A stretch of DNA of 64,000 bases from assembly GCF_037042905.1 (NCBI RefSeq), contig NC_087251.1, positions 44,889,373 to 44,953,372 of the forward strand. Reading direction: 5' to 3'. A program made the position numbers and the translations under genes. Every line of letters starts with the position of its first letter. Positions within the stretch are counted from its first letter, which is position 1. A model generated the notes under the pieces. It saw only the letters and a list, made by a program, of their open reading frames with translations, was not told the origin of the DNA and did not search any database. Positions 1-12,200 of the stretch are shown here, piece after piece. The stretch comes from Lytechinus pictus. Taxonomy: Eukaryota > Echinodermata > Echinoidea > Temnopleuroida > Toxopneustidae.

Positions 1-640
1 CTTTTTATTTATTTCTTGTTCCTTTTCTTTTAAAGTTTACATTATTGATAATTTACCCTTATCATCCTCTGTAATAAATGCATATCATTTCAAAACGACT
101 GAAGCCAATTTTTCAAGGCTCGCTCACTACGCTCACTTGCCGCAACTTTTCCCATAGCCCCCTTGAAAGACGATTTGGTCATTCTGTCTTCCATCTATTG
201 AAAATTTGCTAGCACGCTTTGCTCGCTCGCATTTGGATATTAACTGCAATTCAGTAGTTGACGTCACAACAAATCCATTACAAAAAAAACATCGTGAGAG
301 CTGTCCTTCAAGTGGAAGATATTAGTATTATGTACTCAATTACATACCCCTACAAAATATAGCTCGTGGTGTGATAATTACACACCACTTGAAGATGCTT
401 TGGACACCATTCTTTCTTGCACCTACTGAAAATTTGTTCGATCGCTATGATCACTCGCCGCATTTATTCAATAAATACACTTCATGAAAGGCGTTTTTGG
501 TCATGTCTTCTAAGTACTGAAAATTTGCTAGCTCGCATTTGGATATTAACTGTAGTTCAGTAGTCTATATCACAGCAAATCCACTACAATATAGCTATTG
601 AAAAAATCGTGAGAGCCCTTTAAACTGAAATATGAAATTA
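1..640. repeat. Degenerate direct repeats with GCTCGC-rich core
   Basis: A block containing CTGAAAATTTGCTAGC followed by CTCGCATTTGGATATTAACTG occurs at about 197-290 and again at about 516-590; a third, weaker version starts near 421. The word ATCGTGAGAGC follows both main copies. The period is a little over 300 bp. No protein-coding frame was recognised. The stretch 641-995 holds a C-run near 729 and nothing else I can name. Confidence 0.6.
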
Positions 641-1138
641 TTTTGTTCACGGTTATATACCCCGTATACAGTACATAGCCCTTGGAGCGGGGTGTCCCCT
701 AAATTTGTAATGTCAATATATTGTCATCACCCCCCCCCCCCCCTGCTCGAAGCGGATTTACCCAAGTGCATAATGAAAAGTATGTCGGTCAGTTTAAGAC
801 ACTGTTCAAAACACTCATTTTATCAGATGAATCTCTGGAATGACCATTACATGCAAGCTAGTTGTGTGTCGGTCAATATCAGGTGCACAACAGCTTCGAT
901 TTTCAGTATTAATTGATTCATATTTTGTTCAATGATTTTTGTATTATTTGTATTTTTGTATTACCAAGTTTTAATTAAAACAGAAACCAGTGCGCTTAGA
1001 AAACCCGTTTCAATCGCCTCATATATGTGTATTTTTTATTATTTTTGTTTCTGATGTCAGTTTGCTGGAATATATCTTTTTCTTGTTTTTTTTGTCTTTT
1101 TCTTTTTTGGGGTCTTTTTTCAATTGAAAAATGCTCAC

Positions 1139-1796
1139 CTAAACCTGGCACAAAAATGTTGAATAAGAGAAGGATCCAAGCCAATTTGACTGGAAGATAC
1201 GGAATAGCAGCCAGGAGAGGATTGTCCACCGAGTTGACCCGAGACACCTGCTGCTGACCATCACCCGTTCCACCTTTAGGCAACTCAGTGAACGATGCCC
1301 CCGTCCCCATGGCGATGAAAGCAGATGCCACTCGACCGGATGCCAGTGAGTTCCTTGAGCTAGGTCTCGAACCTGAACCCTGGATGGATCCATTCCTAGA
1401 TTGCCTGGTCCAGACCGAGTTCTGACTGAGGTTGTCAACATCCGTTGGCTTGTCATTCTTCATCAACCCACTTCCGGTATGGACGCTGGACTCGGAGCCG
1501 ACAGCGGTGATGACCACCTCCGGATTCTTCTCTCTGGTCTCTGGATGATCTACCGCTCCTGCTGCTCGTTTTGCAGGAGATGGCGGCGCGTCCAGCAGAT
1601 TCCTGTCCGGGGCCTGGGTCGTCGATATTCGAGACTTCCATTTCACAGTTGCGTTGCATATCGCAGAGGACTTGGGGATTTCTGAAGTGACGGGTATCTG
1701 GTTGGGTAACTCGACTGCAGGATCTAATCGGTGGTTGATGGGTGATGTATCCCCAAGAAGCTCCACCTTGTCACTGCTGGGACCGTTTCGCATCAT
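1139..1796 (-). CDS. SPEC3: Spec3/stum-family membrane protein, 5' coding exon (partial gene)
   Basis: This minus-strand exon encodes about 219 residues. The first ~190 are polar, low in complexity and rich in Ser, Gly, Pro and Asn (a Ser-Arg-Gly-Ser stretch lies near 133-155). The last ~26 form the start of a hydrophobic segment, containing AIPYLPVKLAWILLLFNIF and ending FVPGL, which I recognise as the start of the Spec3/stum (ectodermal ciliogenic protein / stumble homologue) domain. Family members are small multi-pass membrane proteins linked to cilia in sea urchin ectoderm and to mechanosensory dendrites in flies. A donor (AG|GTGAGC, GT at 1138-1137) cuts right after FVPGL plus one base, so the rest of the membrane domain must lie in exons beyond the left edge. 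The start is the first ATG of a tandem Met-Met pair; an in-frame TAG lies upstream at 1814-1812. Reading past the donor gives a Lys/Arg-rich tail that is intron. Confidence 0.82.
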
Positions 1797-1814
1797 GCTT
1801 GGTTTCGTTCTCTA

Positions 1815-4800
1815 TGGTTCTTAAAGAATTAGCAAATCACTTTTTCGATCGAGATACCATATGAAATCTAATTACATCGTGAATGGCGTGGCAAATAATT
1901 TTTCGCCTAGATCTTCAGTATGTTCAAAGTGGTCCTTGTCGATCAAGGCTTTCGATGTCTACATGTTGATTTATTGTACTCTTGTTGTCTTGGTGTATTC
2001 CCACCTGGAAAATGAAACATAGCATAAATAAATGAATAGAACTGATAACTGTGAAATTAGTTTGTAACTGAAGTCGATTCCTAGGTCCGGCATCAACAGT
2101 TGAGATATCTACAAGAACTATAAACTCCTAAAAAAAAGTTTACTAGTTTTGTTTGAGTAACGCACTGCTTTCTATTCAAAACTTTTTAACCACAGATGTG
2201 TAAACGTTGCCCAAATATAATCAAGCCGATATGGGCAATCAGTGTATACTAAATATGCTCCAACTGTTTGTCATATGCAACACTTCTTGCTTGGCATACT
2301 TAATTCTTCCAATTATTGCTTAACCTTTTGACGATGTTCCGGCACTATAAAATTGGGAAAATGAATATTTTGACGTATGGTTTATACTTGAATACAAAGT
2401 TACAAAGCTCATGCGAAATTATAATCAGACCTACGGAGATGACATTGCCATTCTTGTATGTCAATCAGATAGGAAAGAATAAAAGTATGTCCTGTGAAAC
2501 GCTATAAACTGTTTTTCAATGAGTCAGAGAAATTGTAACGAAATAGTAAGTGAATGCTTAGTTGGGTGTAAATGCCTGTATGAATGTCAACAGTTTCATG
2601 GACAGCAGTCGATCTGGTCAAGTTCGTTAAATATAAATTATGGTCGGTTGGAAACATTGAACGTTGCCTACAAAGAAATTTGTCAAATGCTATGTAAATT
2701 CAATAAACAAAAGTTTGACAACTAATGCCCACTTTAGTGTTTAATAGACAGCACGCGACCAAATGTTGGTTAAAAAATAATACGCAATCAATTCAATTGA
2801 CGGGGTCGTAAAGTAACTGGGAATACTGAAAGATGTCCAAAAGAAATTGCGCATGGCGTAAACGTAAATATGTATACATATTCCATTGGTATATGTTGTG
2901 ATGTCAAATATTACCGTTCGCAAAATCACGATGGAGATGGAAGTTAAAACTCCTACATTCTTTCTCAATGCAACAAGGTCATGATTAGATGAATTGTGAA
3001 AACGAAAATTATTCAGTCTTACACTTACGCATATACAGCTCTTGGCAAACGGTGTTCCAACTGGCATGCTCAGTATATATATATATAGGTCTATTCATCA
3101 AGTAGAAAGGTGCTTCAGATTTGAACTGTCTACTAGTATATCATCTTGGTTCTTAAAAACCACGCCACTAGTCCCAAGAATATGTAACTTAAAACCGTGA
3201 GTCCTTTGGTAGCGGTTGTAAACACAGTTTTTAACAGTCGAATTAAACAACACAACTAAAAGAGTCTACACCAATCATCAATACTGTTCACAGTGATAAT
3301 TCCATATGTCCAACACTCACTGATTTGCGTATAGGCTATAACCATACCATCACCGTCCCAGTCTCGTTATTAATTAAAAACAGAGATAGCAATGGAACAT
3401 CCCGTGGTTCATCCAAGGCTCTCCGCTTATTGATCGATTGACAGTCCTCCTTCGCCTTGCTCCACAGTGCACCCAGTCAATAACAAGTAATATCTGTCTT
3501 GCTTACAGACATTATTAGCACCTCACAATTGCAGCTTTCAGCGGGGAGCCGGGTGTATAATACATGATATTGCCCGAATATTATAGTTGCCACAGAACGG
3601 ATATATTGTTATGAATACGGTGTGCCATGACTATAATTGATTTGTGAACATGAAAAGGGTCCAATTGAATAACACATTGAACGTTCAAAGTTCCGTTTAG
3701 CATTTATATTGATTTATCCCTCCGAGGTCACAGTCATCGATTGAGGGGATTTTGAACTTTGCACATTTTATATACGGGTTTAAGAAAATCAAAAGAGCGT
3801 TTCACGAGAGGATTTTATGAACGTTTCATCCGACAAAGCACTTTGTATCTGATAGTTAAAATAGAAACAGTGCTTCTCAGCCAATTAAGAAAATGATTTT
3901 TTTTTTATTCCGACAACTTAATGGACAAAGGATATTGATAAAACACTCCCCGAATAGACTACTAGCTGAAATTGTTTGTGCATTGAAATGTTGAGGTATT
4001 TTAATTCTATACTGTATATAAGTATATAATTATGATGATTTAAAAGATTTGAAATAATTATATCGAGCCTGCGATCTTTGAAAAACTATTCATCCGAGAT
4101 TAAATGAGAACCATCAATTTCTCCAAGATAATCACAATTAAATGAATAAAATAATGCGCCATACTCCAATCTGTCTGTAGACCTAAATAAAGTGCATTGA
4201 CTGAGAGATATGAGCAAGACAGTGTGCATTTTTTATTATTACAAGATCACTCCTGCAAATATCTTTGTACTGATTATTCATGTAATCACATTTTCTCTCA
4301 CATTGACTCAACTTCCTTCATTTTGGCACACCATGGCATATACCAGTCCGTTGTCACAGCAACGTGGATATTTTTGTTCACCATGACCCCGCGTCAGTAT
4401 ATCCCAAAACAGTTCAGTGAGCATTTACAACAGCACCAAACCCCTGCATTGGCATTGCATAGAAATAATCAATTTGATCGATGGAATTATTGAAATATCG
4501 TATGCCATTGAATTGGAAAATTATATTATCAAAAACTACAGTCGCCTCAATTTAGCGGATCATCTAGCGATAAAGAATTAGGAAACATGTTTTACACACG
4601 ACAGCATAGATGGAAATTGTGGTACTCCCCGCACCTCCTCCAAGTGCCATGAGAAGAAAAAAAGGAAGAGGGAATAAGTAATAAAATAAAACCTCTTTGG
4701 GATTATTATCATAATCAGAATAGGAATAAAATGCTTTGTTCGTGCCTCGTCTGATGAATTTGTTAGCTTTATTGCGAGGGAGCAAAGCGAGCGAAGAAAA

Positions 4801-5175
4801 TTAAACGATCGGCGTTAACGTTTTTGTCATTATCCAAATACTATATAAGCTGATGAAAAATTGATCTATATTTTCATTCTCTATCCTCTATACCGATTGC
4901 AACTCTACGTAGTCGTAAAAGCAAACAAAACAAACTTTACTTTATCACTTTGTCGTATATCTACAAGCGAGTGGAGCGAATGACCTTCAATTTGAACAGG
5001 GCCTATTAACTAATGGATCATCATTGTTCAATTAAACATTTATTTTCTTCCGATTGACATTCCATCAAATTTCATATAAAATATATAGAAATCAATAATA
5101 TAGTAATAAAACAATGGATGTAATGTAATTTATATACATGGAAGAAGGCGTAATATAAACCCAGAAAGCATGCCC
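1815..5175. other. Intergenic, no gene recognised
   Basis: AT-rich sequence upstream of the Spec3-like exon. The 5' untranslated region and promoter of that gene should lie in its first part, but no core element is convincing. Open frames here are short and without recognisable motifs. A GCAAAGCGAGCGAAG word near 4783-4796 and a related one near 4970 resemble the GCGAAGCGCGAG words of the 34-35.5 kb minisatellite. Confidence 0.5.
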
Positions 5176-5193
5176 GTATATATATATATAAAA

Positions 5194-5239
<46 letters not shown>
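5176..5239. repeat. (TA)n microsatellite with an A-tract
   Basis: Alternating TA interrupted by a run of A. It is the first of three long TA tracts within 700 bp. Confidence 0.95.
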
Positions 5240-5241
<2 letters not shown>

Positions 5242-5388
5242 CATTCCGCGTGTTGGACACAGATGAGATAAAAGAGGCAAAGAGGTAGGCCTATAATGCA
5301 TTGTAACATAGTTTCAACAAAGTTTATTTCCCAGTCCAAATTTTCGACGTAAACTGACGTCTTCTTCAGTGAAACAATAAAGCTCACA

Positions 5389-5392
<4 letters not shown>

Positions 5393-5461
<69 letters not shown>
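5393..5461. repeat. (AT)n microsatellite
   Basis: Nearly pure alternating AT, followed by ATAATAATATAAC and a GGCGCTTA word that resembles the reversed 3' tail of a tRNA-SINE (compare the tails near 18.38 and 53.05 kb). Confidence 0.92.
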
Positions 5462-5679
5462 ATGATAATAATATAACATTTATAAGGCGCTTATACTACT
5501 GGTGTTTCTAAGCGCACTGTGTTCTGTTTATGGTTTGTACTTGGGTTAAAAAAAAGATTGGCAGGGGAAAATGACACAACTAATACAACTATATACTAAT
5601 AACAAAAAAATAAACAAAAATAAAAACTGGTGTGCACCTCCAATTGACCGACCCACAACTGTGAATCTTAAATAAACAG

Positions 5680-5815
5680 TTAGGTTTTGAGCAAGTTATA
5701 TATCATAACCTTGTTCATTGAATGAGTGGTTTTGAGTAGGGTTTTGAACTGATTCACAGACTTGGCATTATGAATGTAAGATGGTAGCTTATTCCAAAGG
5801 GAAGGGGCAATTGAA

Positions 5816-5816
<1 letters not shown>
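5680..5816 (-). pseudogene. LINE reverse-transcriptase C-terminal remnant
   Basis: The minus strand encodes a peptide containing APSLWNKLPSYIHNAKS followed by FKTLLKT. The pattern LWN.LP..I.....L..FK..LK is the typical end of the reverse transcriptase of many non-LTR retrotransposons (CR1/L2/RTE-like). It is bounded by a TA microsatellite at 5817 and has no upstream RT motifs, so it is a 5'-truncated relic. Clade not assigned. Confidence 0.6.

Positions 5817-5870
<54 letters not shown>
5817..5870. repeat. (TA)n microsatellite
   Basis: Pure alternating TA of about 54 bp, immediately next to the LINE remnant. Confidence 0.95.
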
Positions 5871-5871
<1 letters not shown>

Positions 5872-5875
<4 letters not shown>

Positions 5876-6754
5876 TCGAAAAAAAATGTTAAAAGGTGGT
5901 ATGTCAGTGTGCATGGCTTGCCGTAAACGCATTTTCTCTCAATATACGGTACCCGCGGTACGTTGCGGCGCGGCGGTCTATTTTTCCAAGAGTTGAGTGT
6001 CAATCAGCTATTCCGTCGGTCGAAATGGAATAGATCTCTAATGGACATTAATTCAAGTAAGTTTCAGGTAAACGTAATTCATACCACATAATACGGCATG
6101 CCCATAATACATAAATTCGTTCCTGATCTTCCTAACTTAAATATCATCATAAAATTTGACTCATTGAGAAACTGAGATGTCTGATCGAGGCCTTTTAGTT
6201 TTAAATTGTAGATGTGAGTGTGTAGCCCCACGTCTTTCTTTCTGTGTTTGGTTTTGTGAATTTGTCTCTCAATTCAAAATGTGTCTAAAATAGTCTAATG
6301 TCAGGCCTAACGATAGATCTAAGTTATTCTAACGTTAATGAATTCCTTTATCTCAATGGTGTAGATATATCTTGATGCAAATGATTGGATGATTTGGCGA
6401 TGATCTGGGATGAGAATTAAGTCCATATATCACTGCTGCACTGATTTTAAAATTATGTAAAAATTACTAATAGGACCTACTAAAAATGTTAAATGGACAA
6501 ATGGTAAAAACTAAAAAGACAAAATGGTTGGTAGAAAAACTGTACATAGACGAATTTGGATTAGAGCTATCTGGAATATATGAGACCAAATGGCAAGTTT
6601 GCAACAGTAAGTAAGTATGATAGAAATAATGATACGAAAAAACTGCTTTAAAAAATCGAGCAAGAGAAATAGTGTCTCTTTTAATATGCTGTAAACCAAG
6701 AGGAAGTTTTTACTTGCAAGGTGCACACTCACTTTAAATGTTTATATGGCAAGT
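5872..6754. other. Intergenic, nothing recognised
   Basis: AT-rich sequence with no repeat family shared with the rest of the window that I could see and no convincing coding frame. Confidence 0.4.
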
Positions 6755-7161
6755 TCCCCCAAGTCTGCGCAGTCCCCCTGAAAGGAGATACGCAACAAAC
6801 ACAAACTTTACACATACAAGTCAATACGTAGACAGATATTCATCAAAAAGTCTGATTCAAAATGGTGGAAAAATAATGAATTTGGGGCATTTATTGGGAC
6901 GGCCCCAAATTTCAGCCTTTCTCATCAAAATCCCTGAATCGTGTGCAAAGTGAATGGGTGCGCAGACATGGGGTACCATTTTTTTGTTCAATCTGAAAAT
7001 GACTGCCCGGAGTTTTTTCCAAGAAAATATATATCTTTAAAATTTTTATGAGATATTTGGCACACTAACTCATAATGAGGTAAGAAACATTATCAACTGA
7101 AATAAAAAGAAATTCATGTTAAATCTGAACGCAAATCGTTTGGTGCGCAGACTTGGGGACC
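6755..7161. mobile_element. Inverted-repeat element with CCCCAAGTCTGCGCA ends
   Basis: CCCCAAGTCTGCGCA at 6757-6771 is matched by its complement TGCGCAGACTTGGGG ending near 7159. A third copy with one change (TGCGCAGACATGGGG) lies in the middle near 6959, so the element may be a composite of two units. No coding frame was recognised inside. Confidence 0.6.
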
Positions 7162-7248
7162 ACCATCATTAGTGAAATTTCAAATTACTTCACCATGGCA
7201 CCTCGCACTGAGTGATATACAGAATGTTTTCATACGTTATACCGAGGT

Positions 7249-7385
7249 TTTTTACCTGACTGCTAAGAAGCACGAATGCCTGTGAGCAAGCAACCAGGGG
7301 ACCAACCGCTTAAGACCCTCTCGGAGGGACCTGGTAATGAGGATAAATGCCTTACCAAAGGGCACTAGCGCACCACTCCCAGGAT
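7249..7385 (-). mobile_element. tRNA-SINE 3' portion, uninterrupted copy (piggyBac-like empty site)
   Basis: Read on the minus strand this matches the non-tRNA part of the SINE at 28772-29690 (shared words: CTAGTGCCCTTTGG, GCATTTATCCTCATTA, GTTGCTTGCT). Where that copy carries a 718-bp insertion, this copy has a single TTAA within GGTCTTAAGCGG, giving a natural empty site. Confidence 0.8.
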
Positions 7386-7557
7386 AGCTTTGAAGCTGCT
7401 GAAAGGGATTACTCTTCAAGGTTCAAGGTGCATTATGCATCACATTCAATTGAACCAGAACTTTTAAAATGATTGAACCACACACCCAATAGACCTAAAT
7501 GCATGTGATGTCATAATCTCATAGCGCCCTCGCTCAGAGGATATAGGAATACGCACT

Positions 7558-7628
7558 TATGGAGTTATCAGAGATGGCTCGTTGTAGATCATACAATGCA
7601 ATGACTTCAGGCTCTCAGATCATGCCCG
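7558..7628 (+). repeat. Short dispersed repeat, copy 1
   Basis: Contains GAGTTATCAGAGATGGCTCG, found again near 9893. Both copies continue into ATACAATGCAATGACTTCAG or nearly so. Nature unknown. Confidence 0.75.
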
Positions 7629-7756
7629 GCTCAGTGGCAGCACAATGATATCGATGCATATCATCTTACCACATCTTATTCGGCCCAGATAGTATTGGAA
7701 TGTGAGGCATTTAGGATGATTTTTTGTTGTTGCCTTAATAGACAGGGCTCCACACT

Positions 7757-8192
7757 GGTTTATTTCCAATTCCTATAAATGCCAATTCATCCAATTGCCA
7801 ACTCGTCTAGACGTCTAATATCATTTGGTCTACCCTCAGTTTGTCCACTATACACATGGTCTATTTGCCGATTAGTCCACTCACCATTTCATCTAATATA
7901 AATATTCAGTTGGTGCAATAGCCATTTAGTCCATATACCATTTGGTCTAATTGGACTAAGTATTAATTGTGCAAAATGGATGAAAATAAAATCGATATTA
8001 GACCGACTGGTTATGAGATGAAATGGCCATCTAGACAAAATGGTGATTAGACGAAGTGACGATTAGACCAAATGGTTATTGGACCAAACGGTTGTTAGAT
8101 GAAATGTTGATGGACGGAATGGCATAAGACTTAATGAAAGTAGACCATGTGGTGAGTGGACGAGTTGGCAGTAGACGAATTGGCAATTTACC
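7757..8192. mobile_element. hAT-like MITE with 8-bp target duplication TCCACACT
   Basis: The element starts GGTTTATTTCCAATTC and ends with the imperfect complement GAATTGGCAATTTACC. It is flanked by direct repeats TCCACACT at 7749-7756 and 8193-8200. The interior consists of many short modules of the type CATTTGGTCTA / TAGACCAAATG in both orientations. A second copy lies at 46540-46902. An 8-bp duplication is typical of hAT transposases. The same host sequence without insertion is seen near 32231-32247 (minus strand). Confidence 0.8.
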
Positions 8193-8620
8193 TCCACACT
8201 AACCCTTTTTTTTCTACTGGTTGACATGATCATATCGGACCAGTAGATACCCAGTTTTTCAATTTTTCACTAGTCCAAAAAATTTACTGGTTCCAAAAAA
8301 TAAAGAAAACATAAAAAAGACTTGATTTCATTTTGCTGTCTATTATGGCGTATTGTTACCCCACTCCCCCCCCCCCCAAAAAAAAAAAAACTATTCATGA
8401 GAGTCATTTCTCAATTTTATAGAGTCATTTTTGTAAAATGCTGGAGCCATGTTTATAATTTATGAAAGAGAATAAAATATCATTTTTATCAGTTTGATGT
8501 AATTTTTACTGGTCAAGTCGGACCAGTAAATCTGGCTATTTCTAAATAGTGGCCCGACAGCAATTTTTACGGACCTGGGACTGTCAGACCAGTGCCAGTG
8601 TTGCGCACTGGCTTAGATCC
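8193..8620. repeat. Host repeat around the hAT-like insertion, with C-run/A-run junction
   Basis: Sequence beginning AACCCTTTTTTTTCTACTGG and rich in GGACCAGTAAAT-type words in both orientations; it looks like part of a further inverted-repeat element. It holds a C-run directly followed by an A-run at 8366-8390, which on the minus strand reads T-run then G-run. Confidence 0.5.
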
Positions 8621-8706
8621 TATTGTGATATGTGTACATCTCAATCATTCTTTGTTTCATTTTCAATATACAGGTGCAGATGTGGATGATTTGACAAGGC
8701 TGTTCC

Positions 8707-9280
8707 ATGTTCTTTGCAAAGCCAAGATTGATACTTAAAGACCTTAACAAGGTACTGGCCCTGCGGATACACTGTAGAAGCAACAGACTAGCAGCAATGG
8801 CTTCAATACATCCATTCACTCTGGATGTCTTCCAACCACCAACTAACATTACGCAGTCAAATGACATCGACAGAGAAGCATTCAGGAAAACCGTCACCAT
8901 ACCTGCTCTGAAAATCAACAAACGGTGTATACATAAACTCCTCAAGGCATTCAAGTTGGCTTCATTCAGTCGACCCCGCTTTGCTCCCATCCGCGACATC
9001 CCGGCGAACCCGGATGATAAGTTCCTGCTCCTTGATCCACAGAATATATGTCACGTGGATGCCATGACAGACAAACAACGATCCGTCTTGAAGGAGAACG
9101 GTGTAGAGGAAAGATTGCATGAATATACCTTGGAGCTTACCTACAAGGACTGGCACGCTCATGAAGTGCTTCAGAGATTGTTGCCTGATGGTGTCGAAGT
9201 TCCCACTGGTTTTAGCAGGATTGGCCACATCATGCATCTGAATCTCAGAGAGTCCCAGTTGGAGTATAAAAAGTTGATAG
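8707..9280 (+). CDS. TRMT5: TRMT5 exon 1
   Basis: Codes residues 1-191 plus one base. Ends ATAG|GTAAGA. It carries the putative mitochondrial presequence and the N-terminal tRNA-binding region. Confidence 0.93.
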
Positions 9281-12200
9281 GTAAGACTGGATTGATAGCT
9301 TGATCCTACCATCTTTGCAGATACAGTGAATATACTAGGTGAATCTGCCTTGGCCTTGGTCAAATCTTTTGGGACCACTGAAACCTGATTGACTTAGGCA
9401 GGCCAAATTTGACTGAGAAGATGTAGGCCCTACATACATGTATGGTACTTACACATGTTTGCATAAGGTCGACTTCAACAGAGTCTATTGTTTGTCCTTT
9501 GAATTATCATGATTAATTTGTTACAGCAGGTATCTTGAAGCCACTGAATTAGAAAGATTTATTTGTGAAATGTGGAAAAAAATATATGCAACATCCATAT
9601 TAGTCTATGCACTGGAGCAAAATGATGCTACAGATTTATTTGAAGACATTCTGTTTGTTTAGGGCCATGTGTCATCAGGGTCGTTCACCAAAAAGGTTGG
9701 TGCTGTTACATATATGGGTTAATTTGTACAGTTATTCCTACATATTTTCAAAATCAAAGGAGTTATGCCAGCAAGATTGGTATCATTTTGAAGCTGAATT
9801 CATTGGCTAATAATCTAGAAAGTTTCATTGCTCTAAGAGAAATAGAACTTGAGTTACATGTCTTTAAAGACGGAGCACCAGGCGTGGAGTTATCAGAGAT
9901 GGCTCGTTGTAGATCACCTTGTACAATGCAATGACTTCAGGGTCTCAGTACCTCGAGCGAAGTTCGTGCACATTATTTCTTCACAGTTATTCTTAATTTC
10001 AATGTAGCTTTTGTTTAAAAAACAGAAAATGTGATTTCAACTATTCTTTAGGATGAAAGTGATACTTGATTTTGTTACAGATCTTAAAGGTCAAATGACA
10101 CAGGTCAGAGACATTCAGACCAACAATATGTGAAGAATCTTAAAAGAATTATTCGGTCTAATGCTATTACAATTTCCTTTGAACTGTTTTATACCTTAAA
10201 TCAAATGAACACAGCAGATGAAGGCAAAAGTAGCACACACAATATATCAATTTCTTTATATTTTGGGGGAAAAAATTGACTAAGTTCTGATTGATTTTTA
10301 ATTAATTTCTTGACCATAAACCCAATAAAATTATACATTGTTAGAAAGGTCTGACTCTGCACTGTACAGAAATATGATTATTTGGGTCATAGGGGGACTA
10401 TACAAATTATTATTATCATAAATATGAGATTTAAAAAATTATTAATATTTTTCTATTCAACATAACAATTATGTCTTACACCTAATGCTATTTCTTAGTG
10501 CACTTTTGGATTCATTAAGCAATTTCCTTTCTTAAAATATATACTTTTACTATCATAGGGTGTATAGTTGAGATAGAGACTTTTGATGATAGAAACGCAA
10601 CAGGAGGAAAAATAACCATGTAACGCAGAAGTAAACAACCTCATGACACATGACCGTAGGGTTAAGGATAAGGATTTATCAGACAGTTTAGGATTTTTAT
10701 TTATTTTCTATTGAGTGTTTTGGGGAAGTTTTTTTTTTGAAGTGTTGTAAATGTCTTGAAAACCTACAATGTAATGAAGCAATATAGGCCTACTGACAAT
10801 ATTTTCATTTTCTTTGACATTACCATATAATCTGCATATCTTCCAATTTCATGGTAGGAATTACATAGAAATGATAGTCCTGAATGACACAATGTCAAAT
10901 AAGTATCACTTGCTTATGGAAAGATTTATAGATTAATTTGAAGAAAAAAAAACACCCGGAGATTCCTCCTTGCCATAAAAAAACCCCGATGAATTGAAAA
11001 GAATGTTGACCTCATGTTATATATTTAGATTACAATGATATCACAATGTCACACTAGCTATCTGTTTAATTTTTTATGTCACATTTCTATGTTTTTATGT
11101 AACTACATGCAATTCAATGCAAGGGTTCTACAAGAATCAAGTTTTTAAATGTTTCCCTCTTACAATCATGTTCTTTTTTTCTCTCCATAATTCAGGGGAA
11201 GTTTTGTTGGAAAAGACTCAAGGCATCAAGACAGTCGTCAACAAACTCAATGAGATTGACAACACCTACCGGTTTTTCAACATGGAGTGCATCGCAGGAG
11301 ACCCTGATACAGTGGTGACGGTCAAAGAAAACCATGGAGCCTATTCCTTTGACTTTGCCAAAGTGTACTGGAACCCCCGCTTATCTACGGAACATCAGCG
11401 CATCATTGATAAACTCCACCCAAGTGACGTTGTATATGACATGTTTGCCGGTGTTGGACCATTTGCTGTTCCTGCAGCTAAAAAGGGATGTGAAGTATTT
11501 GCCAATGACTTGAATCCGGAATCCTTCCGATGGTTGCAGGAGAATGCAAAACAGAACAAACTCTCCAGGAGACTGAGGGCATTAAACTTGGATGGTCGAG
11601 AGTTTGCCGTTGACGTCGTTAAACCAGACTTGGTCGTCAAAGCTAAAGAAGGCTTCAATCACAGAGCACACATCATCATGAATCTCCCTGCGATTGCTGT
11701 GGAATTTCTAGACATTTTCCCATCCCTTCTCAGCCTTGTGCCATCAGAACTCAAAGAGAAGATCCCAGAAGTTATTGTCCATTGCCATGGCTTCTCCAAA
11801 TCAGAGAACCCTGCTGAGGATATCCAGAACAGGGTGGAAGACATCTTGAAGTGTAGGTTGAACTGTCCTTTGATCCATGATGTCAGAGACGTTGCTCCCA
11901 ATAAAGAGATGATGTGTATCAGCTTCTCTGTGCCTCCATCTGTCTTGTTTGCTCCAACTGATAAAGATGATTGTGAAGGTAAGTTTGATGAATAATCATT
12001 TATGGTTAGGGATATGTTTATCGTAACATTTGTAGTGACTATTTAATGTCATAGAGCATATTTTTTGGAGAGATTTCAAGGCAAAGCATTGTACAGTGTA
12101 CACTTTCAGTCACTATCTTTGCAAGTAAAAAACTCGCTAAACAATTTATTTCAAAGGTGAAATATTTGATAAGACTATAGTTTCATTTGATTTTTCAACC

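Noticed and set aside
1403-1685. Plus-strand frames opposite the Spec3-like exon
   Set aside because: They are shadows of the conserved minus-strand frame, which carries the recognisable hydrophobic domain.
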